A stretch of 64,000 nt of DNA from Ilyonectria destructans. Its lineage: Eukaryota > Ascomycota > Sordariomycetes > Hypocreales > Nectriaceae. This document shows positions 48,801 through 55,745 of the stretch, one piece after another. Position 1 is the first letter of the stretch. Each line of letters begins with the position of its first letter. The stretch spans positions 1,178,001 through 1,242,000 of the forward strand of contig JAHEWK010000006.1 of the NCBI GenBank assembly GCA_020740775.1, written 5' to 3'. A program made the position numbers and the translations under genes. Under the pieces are notes generated by a model. The model worked only from the letters and a program-made list of their open reading frames with translations, ran no database searches and was not told the origin of the DNA.

Positions 48801-49525
48801 GGTTTCTCGCGGCCGTGTTCGTCTCGTAGGACTTCGATCTTCAGGTCAACGCCTGGCCTGTGGGGAGGTAACTGGTTGGCCAGTTGTCGAGAGAAGGCTT
48901 GTAACCACTTGTGGTAGTGTGGTGGCAACTTCTCCACTGGGTCGATCTTTGGTTTCGGTCTCAAGGCTTTGTCGATGTCCGACATCGTGACGGCATAAAC
49001 TCCAACGCCGCCTGTACGTCTATTGCGGCGCACGTCGCCTAGAAAGGCAGCGGCCATCACCTTCGAGACCTCTAGTCGAGGGGGCCGATAGCGTTGTCGG
49101 TCTTGTACTTGAGCTCCACTGGTTCCAATCTCCAAGTATCTTTCCTTCGCATGAATGTGAACATCTTGATCTTCCATCCATCGTTTGCCTAAAATCATAT
49201 CCCAGTTAAGGTCGTCAATGACGTACATAAATACACGGCGCTGTTGGTGTCCGTCTAGGTCGATCGATAAGTAAGTGATCTTATCGATCTTAACCTCCTT
49301 GCCGTCTCCTGCTGCATTCTCGAGGATGCGAGGTTGAACAGGTATATGTGGCAGCTGAAGAGATTGGAAGGTCCGTTTGCTAACCGCACCGTAGCAGAGG
49401 CAACCGTAGTCGACGAGGGATGGTACGAAGTCCGTTCCATTCACCCTAACGTCTGCTATGAATGGATCTCCATCCATTCTCTTTTTACCGGTTGTCTCCC
49501 ATTCTCTCACAGCCGCCGCGTGTTC
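45836..49525 (-). CDS. pol: retrotransposon Pol (protease, RT, RNase H, integrase, chromodomain)
   Basis: The frame continues directly after the gag amber codon and ends with TAA at 45838..45836, touching the 3' LTR. The first in-frame ATG is at 49477 (MDGDPF). Residue numbers count from the GTG codon at 49510. Protease lies about residues 12-110 with LVDYGCLCYG, where DSG or DTG is usual. RT lies about 215-430 with FCVDYRGLN and catalytic YIDDVL near 390. RNase H lies about 540-660 (VEADSSGFVTGGVLSQ). Integrase has an HHCC finger (HITGHPG ... CEVCG) and a D,D,E core (DFITDLP, TSDRGPQFV, TDGATERMNQE). A GPY/F-like module (HPVFHVDLLRP) and a chromodomain (VLVKWVDYSRPTWEHL) close the protein. 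Expression would need readthrough of UAG or internal initiation. Confidence 0.92.
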   Translation of the reverse strand, partial: EHAAAVREWETTGKKRMDGDPFIADVRVNGTDFVPSLVDYGCLCYGAVSKRTFQSLQLPHIPVQPRILENAAGDGKEVKIDKITYLSIDLDGHQQRRVFMYVIDDLNWDMILGKRWMEDQDVHIHAKERYLEIGTSGAQVQDRQRYRPPRLEVSKVMAAAFLGDVRRNRRTGGVGVYAVTMSDIDKALRPKPKIDPVEKLPPHYHKWLQAFSRQLANQLPPHRPGVDLKIEVLRDEHGREKPLPWGPLYGMSREELLVLRKTLTELLDKEFIRVSSSPAAAPVLMVKKPGGGVRFCVDYRGLNNITKKDRYPLPLLNETLRTVAKAKWFTKLDVIAAFHKIRVAPGDEEKTAFRTRYGSFEWLVVPFGLTGAPAAFQRYINSVLQDYLDDFVSAYIDDVLIFSSGSIQDHRDKVGRVLQRLMDAGLQLDISKSEFEVKTVKYLGFIIEAENGIRVDPEKVKAVKEWTTPMNVKAVRAFIGFANFYRIFMPEFSEIAEPLIRLTKKDVPFRWDDLCEEAFEKLKDLLITAPILAHFHPERETIVEADSSGFVTGGVLSQRDDEDGLLRPVAYFSKKHSPAEVNYAIHDKELLAIVRCLEQWEPELRAVKNFRILTDHQNLKYFYSERRLTERQVRWSEFLSRFHFTLEWRPGKKAGLPDALSRRDQDIPADYSDERLKARIMRLFQDDHLRRVRISTVSTNTEGALEFDFEKDIRLFEDQELQQLWDAARREDKLYQELTKLVANGEKNLPTQLQKEKVVSISECSLDDRGLLCFRNRVWIPNSEPLRTKIIQATHDSHITGHPGRDLTYSILSRRFFWPGAASEVRQFVPNCEVCGRNTIWRDTKRGLLKPLPIPQRIWSEVTIDFITDLPPSGRDGATNCMVVTDRLTKGVELEGMSDISSEAVAKRLFERHYPVHGIPTAITSDRGPQFVSDMWKHFCKLLQIEQRLSTAYHPQTDGATERMNQEVEKILRIWTNYLQENWLDLLPIAMATINERDAASTGLSPFFFMHGYHNEPIQLVEDRRAEDAREGEVMAEDFIQRLQDATEFAQAAIAMAQEIQQAQANRHRTASPRYKPGDWVYLNLKNVKTSRPCKKLDWLHAKYQVVEEISPHAYKLDVPGRIHPVFHVDLLRPVPDDPLPSQQVDHESAPPVLVDGQEMYLVERILDEKKEGTHKKVLVKWVDYSRPTWEHLSAVRHTDAWKQWTKRKKKRVNFENHREIHANSGGGG
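45839..45850 (-). other. polypurine tract
   Basis: Sense GGAGGAGGGGGG, separated from the 3' LTR only by the pol stop codon TAA. It is the expected plus-strand primer site and also encodes the C-terminal glycines of Pol. Confidence 0.85.
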
Positions 49526-50845
49526 CTAGTCTGAATCTCCATCGCTCTGGAGAGTGGCATCTTCGTCTTCTTCAACGATCGCGGCGTTGGTAACCGAGGG
49601 GCGCGAGGGGGCTGTGGCGTTGACTTGAGTGCGTCTGGTTACGCTCCCGGGCCGAATAGGTGCGGCTAATGGACAGCGTTCGATTCTGCAGTTATCTCTT
49701 CCGCAACGGAGACAACATCCTTTGCGGTAGCGTGCATCCATTTCATTCTGATCGACCCACTTGGCACGCTTACCGAGCAAAGCCTGATCCTCTGGTCGCC
49801 TGGATTGGTAGCCATTCGTGTTCTTGCCGCTGCGGGTGCGCCCAGCGTTTACTTGAGTGGATGCTTGTGGGGTTGGCTCCCATTCCATCATGTCCTCTCT
49901 TCTGACCTCAGCCTGCTGGATATGCTGTTGCTGAGATCTCTGGCTGCTCTGACTACCGTGGTTGTCCAAGCCCCTCGTGTTGCCGCGAGGTTTCTTCCAC
50001 TGGCCTAACAGTTCCATCTGGCTGCTAAGCGAGTCGCACCTCTTTGCCAGCCCAACGTAGGTGCTAATCGCGACGGAATCAGAGCCTATAAGAGCGGCCT
50101 TCATTCTGTCGTTTAGTGCCTCCTGGAGGTAAGAAATCTTGCTGTCATCTGGCCAATATTCGGCATTGGCGTTGGCGATCTCTTTCTCGAAACGAGGGTA
50201 GAACGAAGTAAAGGGTTCGTTTTCTCCTTGCTTAATCGAGTGCAGGTTGCGAGTAGCTCTCTGTTTACGATCCTTCTCTCCGTACAACAGTTCAAGGCGG
50301 TTGAGCAGTTCAGCCACATTAAACGTCCTCTTCTCAATTTGCATCTCCACAAAGGTGGTCACATTGTCTTTAGCCTTGCCTTCCAGGCTCATAAAGACAT
50401 ACATAAAGTGGCCCTCTGCGTCTCCGAGGGCTTCGCCGTCGACTCGTAGTTTCCCTTCGGTCTCCAACTTCCAGCTACGCCACTGGGACTTGTCACCACT
50501 GTACTTCGGGACATCTCGCAGCTTGGGGCGCTTGGTCGGGTGAGGACTGTAAGTGATAACCGTATTGGCGGGATCGGCGGTGATAGAAGGGTTGGTAGTA
50601 GTGTTGGGAGTGACAGGAACAGCGGTTGTCTTATTGTCTTCTGGCGCCAGCGTGGGCGCTGGTGTGGGCTGTATAGACTGGATGGACGTTTCCAGTGCTA
50701 ACAGCTTCAATTTCGTTTCCTCATTTGCCTCTCTTAGGGCCATATTCTCGGACCGCATAAGCCTGACTTCGCTCAAGAGTTGCTCGAGTACGCTAGCCGA
50801 CTGGCTAGTGGTTTCCCCCTGAGTCATGCCGTCTGAGTGGTCCAT
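49526..50845 (-). CDS. gag: retrotransposon Gag (capsid and nucleocapsid)
   Basis: 439 aa from MDHSDGMTQ to a TAG at 49528..49526. The N-terminal coiled coil (VLEQLLSEVRLMRSENMALR) and a central capsid-like helical region (MYVFMSLEGKAKDNV, FTSFYPRFEKEIANANAEYW) match fungal gypsy Gag proteins. A zinc knuckle near residues 378-393 reads CLRCGRDNCRIERC, that is CX2CX4CX4C, with Cys where the usual His stands. The tail is acidic. Gag assembles the virus-like particle and packages element RNA. Pol follows in the same frame after the single amber codon. Confidence 0.9.
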   Translation of the reverse strand: MDHSDGMTQGETTSQSASVLEQLLSEVRLMRSENMALREANEETKLKLLALETSIQSIQPTPAPTLAPEDNKTTAVPVTPNTTTNPSITADPANTVITYSPHPTKRPKLRDVPKYSGDKSQWRSWKLETEGKLRVDGEALGDAEGHFMYVFMSLEGKAKDNVTTFVEMQIEKRTFNVAELLNRLELLYGEKDRKQRATRNLHSIKQGENEPFTSFYPRFEKEIANANAEYWPDDSKISYLQEALNDRMKAALIGSDSVAISTYVGLAKRCDSLSSQMELLGQWKKPRGNTRGLDNHGSQSSQRSQQQHIQQAEVRREDMMEWEPTPQASTQVNAGRTRSGKNTNGYQSRRPEDQALLGKRAKWVDQNEMDARYRKGCCLRCGRDNCRIERCPLAAPIRPGSVTRRTQVNATAPSRPSVTNAAIVEEDEDATLQSDGDSD

Positions 50846-50891
50846 TATTCTTCTTCGCTTGTGGCTTCTGGTGCTTCTAACTTCTTAACTC

Positions 50892-50927
50892 CGGGTGCTT
50901 CGGGTGCTTCGGGTGCTTCGGGTGCTT
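50892..50927. repeat. 9-bp tandem repeat in the retrotransposon leader
   Basis: Four exact copies of CGGGTGCTT on the plus strand, between the primer-binding site and the gag start codon. They may be a replication-slippage product or an RNA structure. Confidence 0.85.
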
Positions 50928-50997
50928 CGGCTGACTTTTTGACTTCTGGACTCGGGATGAGTCGTTGACTTCTGGACTTCAGCAGATTTCTGAAGTG

Positions 50998-51009
50998 ATC
51001 TTGAAAGTA
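50998..51009 (-). other. self-complementary primer-binding site
   Basis: In sense orientation TACTTTCAAGAT abuts the 5' LTR exactly. It does not begin with TGG as tRNA-primed sites do. It is the perfect 12-nt complement of 51071..51060 inside the LTR, and pairing stops at both ends. This is the self-priming layout of Tf1/sushi elements. Confidence 0.8.
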
Positions 51010-51225
51010 TGTGAAAGGCCTCTAGTGAGTTGATTCAACTAACTAGTCCCTATGCTGTTTACTTTCAAGATGAAGAAAGGAAAGAATCTAAATACAAACT
51101 GGGTGCGTGAAGACGCGTTATATCTTCTTTAATATAGAAGATTCGAGAATCAACTCGATGGCGCTGTGGAGAAGAATTCGGGCTTGGCGGCAGAGCCGCC
51201 AGCCAAGTGGGCCTGACCCGTTACA
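51010..51225 (-). repeat. 5' LTR (216 bp)
   Basis: Identical to the 3' LTR. The segment 51071..51060, sense ATCTTGAAAGTA, pairs with the primer-binding site just outside this LTR. Confidence 0.96.
51071..51225 (-). promoter_or_regulatory. predicted U3 promoter and transcript start of the retrotransposon
   Basis: If priming works as in Tf1, the RNA begins at about 51071 with AUCUUGAAAGUA, making U3 about 154 bp. TATA-like GTATTTAG lies about 24 bp upstream in sense orientation, and GATATAAC about 50 bp upstream. This is inferred from complementarity, not from transcript data. Confidence 0.4.
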
Positions 51226-51230
51226 GGAAT
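51226..51230. repeat. target-site duplication, right copy (GGAAT)
   Basis: Partner of the copy at 45615..45619. Together they define the exact insertion point inside the transporter coding sequence. Confidence 0.92.
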
Positions 51231-52895
51231 AGGATATCAATCTCCTCTAGTGTCCGTCCCTTGCATTCAGGCACACGCACACGGGTACGTGAAAATAACT
51301 GCCAGGATGACTCCGCATCTAAAAATGAATCCTACTTTCGAGCCCAGAGCAGCGTAAGGTGCGTTGAGCAAATAGGGCAGGGTGAAGGCCACCACAAATT
51401 GCGTCACGATGTTGACGACGCTCGCAGTTCGGTAAGTCACATCTTGGAATCTCATGCTGGGAATCTCTGCGGAAATCGTGTGGGAGATGGGCCCCCAGCC
51501 GATGCCGGAACGAAGACCATCACGGGCATCATGGCTACAGCAGCAGATTTGACCGCCACGCTGGGGTTGCTGAAGGTACCGAGGCCGCCCATAGAAAACA
51601 GAGCAGCTCCTTGAATGAGACTACCAAGGAAGATGACGTTGCTAGAAAACGGAAGTGTTAGCGGGATCTCCAAGTGAACTCAAGAGCATCCATGAATAGA
51701 CTTACCGTCGTCCGAGCTTATCCACCAAGACCATGGATATTGTGACTGCCAAGATCTGCGTTGCCGAACCGACACAAGTGATGATGAATGGGTTGATGAA
51801 CCCGAGCTGCTTGACGAAGTAGGCACCGTAAACACTGTTGAAGAGAGGGCCAGTAGCGTGCAGGAAGAAATTGACCGCAAATGATAATCACTGCGCGTTT
51901 AGCTTCTTGCTTGTCTCGGAACATGTCAAAAGGGTTCCTTTCTCAGTCTCATTATCAACTCCGGAGATGGTATGAGCCATTTCAACCTGGATATCTTGCT
52001 CTTCGAATTTGCGCTTGCGGAGGCGCCGTAGGGCCATGAGAGCGTCTTCGTTGCGGCCCTTCATCGCTAGCCATCGTGGAGACTGCGTAACCCGGTTAGA
52101 GAGATCCTGTGTGGGTGGGGCTGAGAATACATACCTCTGGGGGGACGAGCCAGATACCGCCGATAACGATCACTGGTAAAATGTAGAAGAGGCCGTAGAT
52201 GATAAAGTACGCGGCAGGAGACTGGATGTCGCCGGTGCGACGAGCGACGCAGTTGACAACAAGACCTCCGATCTGAGCGAGTTAGCGACAAAATCCTCAC
52301 CGCTAGGAAAAGGGGATCATACTGCAAGACTCAGCTGATATGTTCCCACCACAAAGCCGCGAGGTCTGCGTGGTGTAATTTCGGCTTGGTAGATGGGCAC
52401 TACTGCAAGCTCCATGCCGATGTAGATGTAGGCGAGGATTCTCGCAGCAAGGATCTGGTTTCGGTTCTTTGAAGTGATGATGATAGTCGTAGCGATGCAA
52501 GACCACACACTCATCGAGAACATGCACATTCGACGACCGAAATGCTTGCTCACTGTGCTGCCGATCAAGATGCCTGTATCCACAATTAGCTGCTGAGTAT
52601 TCAGGGTGCCAACCCCAAATCCAGCGCGATCCCTCGGTTGAGTTTACATACCGCTACCAAATCCGATGTAGCGGAGACTGGTGAACAAGGACAGCCACCA
52701 GCTTTCCAAGAAATAGACCTCTGTTACAGGGTTGTATGTGCCGAATTGGCGCTAGAATGCGTCCATGGCTTGTGTGGCACTGAAGTCCAGCTGGTCGAAG
52801 CCAAAGTTGAATTGCGAAACTGCAATCAAGAGAATGGTGAGGGTCAACGCGGAGTTGAAGGTCTCGCGGATGGCGAGATGCCCCAGAAACGCCAT

Positions 52896-53304
52896 CTTGG
52901 CAAAGCTGAGTACCCTCCGCGGATGACTGTGACAGGGGGCTGGTTAGACCGGAGCAGTGTAAACCCTGTCAATTGGTGTTGAAAGTAAATGGGTAGCTTG
53001 CTGAAGCGCGAGAGTTACGACTGTCTAAGGGAGTATGCAAGGTTATATACGCGGCATCATGCGAGCTGAGTCTGCAGTCAAACCCTGTAGGGAGGGAATC
53101 CTGCTGTCTACGCACCTCCAGCACATGTGACGCTTGTCAGATCTAGGGACACAGAGATGCTCTACGCCGTTAGAGTCACGCCTAGGCACTAAGGTCTTGG
53201 TAACATTTGTTTCATAGACAAGTGCAGCTCGCAATATATGGGGAAATAAGACTAAATCATACCTAAATTCACCGTATTGAGGCGCAGCAGAGCTTCAGAA
53301 ACAA
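52896..53304. other. upstream region of the dead transporter
   Basis: A 409-bp spacer between the transporter start and the 3' end of the small TM gene, both on the minus strand. It contains the TATA-like motif at 53041..53050 and nothing else recognisable. Confidence 0.5.
53041..53050 (-). promoter_or_regulatory. TATA-like box upstream of the transporter pseudogene
   Basis: Sense GTATATAACC, 146 nt upstream of the ATG at 52895. Motif-based only. Confidence 0.35.
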
Positions 53305-53767
53305 CTAATCCGAAGCTACCTTGGCCCCTGATCGCTTCTCAGCCTCTGACACCTCTTTTTTCTTCTGCTCCTCCTTTTTTGGTTCATCCAGCGCAACTTG
53401 CCCAGAGCCATTGATTGCCACTATGAGCGAAAAAATAAGCCAAAAGAACAATACGACCAATCCGAGCATTAGCAATTGTGACTTCATCGGACTATCTCTA
53501 GGCTCGCGATCGCCCCAACTCCAGAGGATTGCGCCATCCAGGAACGCAAGGAACAACCATATAACTTGACGAATTAGCAAATGGAAACTCCATCATGGGA
53601 TATGGCTTACCATTGGAAAAGATGAATTCCCCGTCCCGAAAGGGAACAGTGACGAAGGCACTCAGAAAAACGAGCGATGCGTAGTAAAACGCTGCGATGC
53701 TTGATTAGAATATACCCGACACAGATGAATCTACCAACTAACCTAGTGTTGGATCCAAGTCCACCAT
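53305..53767 (-). CDS. small three-TM membrane protein of unknown function (121 aa)
   Basis: Three exons on the minus strand: 53767..53743, 53691..53611 and 53564..53305. The 51- and 46-nt introns have GTTAGT and GTAAGC donors and CTAAT branches. The start MVDLDPTLAFYY is preferred over an overlapping ATG at 53774 because it gives a better-placed branch point. Three hydrophobic segments are visible: about residues 8-26 (AFYYASLVFLSAFVTV), about 36-54 (VIWLFLAFLDGAILWSW) and about 66-90 (LLMLGLVVLFFWLIFSLIVA). The cytosolic-type tail is Lys/Glu-rich (EPKKEEQKKKEVSEAEKRS). I do not recognise the family. It appears intact beside a dead transporter, so it is not simply part of the decay. Confidence 0.75.
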
Positions 53768-55205
53768 TCTGCATTGATATATACTTCTTCTGTCTTCACT
53801 GGAAAGCTCGTCGATGGTGGTGAGAAAAGCTTAGCAGTATGAAAGAAAAACAAGGGGGCCATAGAGCAAGATGTGTGAGTTATGTAGCTAGAACCTCACA
53901 GGTTCTCCGCATAATGACAAGGGTCGCGTTGGTTGCCTCGCACCATGAACCGAATTTGGCTTGGCGGTCGGATGTTCGGCGCGGATAGAACGAGCACATT
54001 GACACTCTTTGTCTCTTCCTTCATCAGCACTACTCGTATTAGCGGCGATTCAGCCCCGAATATAGGTCTAGTCAGTACATCCGTCACTTTGTGTTAGTCG
54101 GTGTGCACAGCATAAAGTATAGCAATCGAAGTAAAGCTGTGTATAGTGGAAATCTATACTTTTGGTAGCAAATCAGCACTTTCTACTCTCATACTCTTGG
54201 CAATGTCGCATTTAGGCTCTCTGGATATGCTATTATCAACGCCTCCTGTTGGAGTGTGCATTCCACTTGTAGTCTGGTCAGCTAGCCGTATGTCAAAATG
54301 CGACATCGAACAATTGCCTCGGTGAAAGTCCAGCACCGAGTTGTTTTCTAAATGAAATAACATGTAACACACAAAATTCCCCTTTGACTTAGGTCGAGAT
54401 AGTCGCAGACTGTCGGGGTTGGGGATTGGGGCTTTTGCCTGGTCGCACATCTGGCGACGAGGATTAGAATGTGTCAGGCCCACAGCGGATTTATTTTGAC
54501 TAGAAATCTCATGACCCAGAGTCCACTTGTATGGTCTAGTAACACCCGACGACCAGGATAGCTGTTCAAATAGTCACAGAGTAACCCCCCTTGTACACGA
54601 TGAAGAACCTCCGGTGCACCAATCCAGTCATCTCATGTTCGCATAAACAGCCCCTGTCCCTAAGCCATGCTTGGCAGTTATGAGCATCTCGTTCCATACC
54701 CTAACTTGAGACTGAAGAGAATTGAGTTCCGACTCCGAGTAAGGTCTCTGACTGGTTATTTGGGTAAATGTTGGAATGTAGACTTTGGACCTCGACTTTT
54801 TGCTCTGCGAGTAAGGAATGGTCGGGCTCGCATATCAAGGAGTCTGTATCCTGACATTGAGATACATCGGAATCTCTGCTACTTTAGTCAGAAGGGATCA
54901 AAAATTGTTGGCTTGAGTATTTAGGTGCGAGAGGCAGCTTACAATGACGCCTTGATTCTGAGTTCGCATGTAATTCTCGGAGTGGAAGATGACATGTTGG
55001 ACTGGGATCGTGGGTTTAAAAGAAAAATGGTAGAGTTTTGGATGGATGTCGGCTTATCTAGACATAAAAGACTTGAAATTATAATGTTTAGAGGTCGGTA
55101 GGAGCAGGAAGAGGATGCGAAATGATTTATCCCAAGGCTCATTGAACTACAGTCCATGCTATGCTATATATAGAGGCGATAAGATCGCACCGGGACCACA
55201 TGGAT
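53768..55205. other. 1.4-kb intergenic region, no gene supported
   Basis: Short frames at 53896..54087 and 54154..54483 (minus) and 54667..54924 (plus) have mixed composition but no start, splice or family support. They could be further decayed fragments. Confidence 0.4.
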
Positions 55206-55640
55206 TCACCCAGCTGTGAGTGATGACACACCTGTGGTGTTGAGCTTGAACTGTCCAGCAGGATTGTCCCGCCATGTGCTGAACTCGGGCACAAATGAAG
55301 TATACTCATCTACCATTCTGTCCCAATGCGCTATGGTTGACACAAGTCTGCTCCCATCGATTGTGTGTCTGTTAACAAATACATTTGATATGCGGGCCAA
55401 TTCCGTGGGGTGCAAGGTACCCTTGCAACATGTTGGTTGTGTGAGTGTGTGTGTGAAAGTTGGCCAATCAACGTTCGTAAACCCCTGCATTCCTTCGTGT
55501 CAACACAACTGTGTAATTCTGCCTGAGGCAGCAGAGAGGCCGCCCTTGCTGATATCCCACAAGGCGAGGTTATGGTCGCTCGTCTTGTCATGGTGGTTCT
55601 CGTCACAGTAGGATCTGGGTATCACACACTCCGCAACGCC
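55206..55640 (-). pseudogene. coding-like fragment with one in-frame UGA, unknown family
   Basis: A minus-strand frame begins after a plausible acceptor (GAAATAG at about 55641) and reads GVAECVIPRSYCDENHHDKT, then DHNLALWDISKGGLS. It meets TGA at 55502..55500 and continues in the same frame through MQGFTNVDWPTFTHT and DEYTSFVPEFSTWRDNPAG to 55206. Composition on both sides looks like protein. No 5' exon or start was found, and the adjacent DNA is occupied by the divergent C2H2 gene. I read it as the leftover 3' part of a dead gene; the family is not identified. Confidence 0.35.
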
Positions 55641-55745
55641 CTATTTCCTAAGCTCAGGTAGTGGTCCATTGGCATCATCAGGATCAAGTTGCACAATCTT
55701 CATCAATCGCTTTTATTATATTCTCTCCGCGACAAATTCGCTCCA

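Larger units (their letters stand above)
45620..51225 (-). mobile_element. complete Ty3/gypsy chromovirus-type LTR retrotransposon, 5606 bp
   Basis: The element is bounded by identical 216-bp LTRs (TG...CA) and a 5-bp target duplication. On the minus strand the order is 5' LTR (51225..51010), primer-binding site, leader, gag, amber codon, pol, polypurine tract, 3' LTR (45835..45620). Pol runs protease, RT, RNase H, integrase, chromodomain, the Ty3/gypsy order, and the C-terminal chromodomain marks a chromovirus. The primer-binding site is complementary to the LTR rather than to a tRNA, as in the Tf1/sushi group. LTR identity means insertion was recent on an evolutionary scale. The element is in the same orientation as the transporter it interrupts. 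No obvious disabling mutation was found in RT or integrase, though the protease motif is altered. Confidence 0.95.
45490..52895 (-). pseudogene. MFS sugar transporter pseudogene split by an LTR retrotransposon
   Basis: Start MAFLGHLAIRETF at 52895; the C-terminal coding tail with TGA at 45490 lies beyond the element. Family signatures are clear: FGRRMCMFSMSVW, PIYQAEITPRRPRG, PPESPRWL, VDKLGRR, GWGPISH and VPECKGRTLEEID, as in fungal hexose/disaccharide permeases. Introns at 52322..52273, at about 52134..52084 and between LGR and RNVIF splice normally. Lesions: an in-frame TAG at 52754..52752 where the context expects a CAG codon; single-base frameshifts near 51930, near 51879 and near 51505; and another in a CA-type repeat near 51275. 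The retrotransposon interrupts the codons after EEIDIL. With one GGAAT copy removed, the frame runs on through QSRVPMKHFQKAS to the stop. A TATA-like box is at 53041..53050. Confidence 0.88.

Noticed and set aside
50892..50927. Short direct repeats considered as a CRISPR-like array
   Set aside because: Contiguous 9-bp tandem units without spacers, in a eukaryotic retrotransposon leader.
55689..55745. Extra N-terminal residues for the C2H2 protein
   Set aside because: The extension starts at TTG; the first ATG is at 55746, and no upstream exon is evident.
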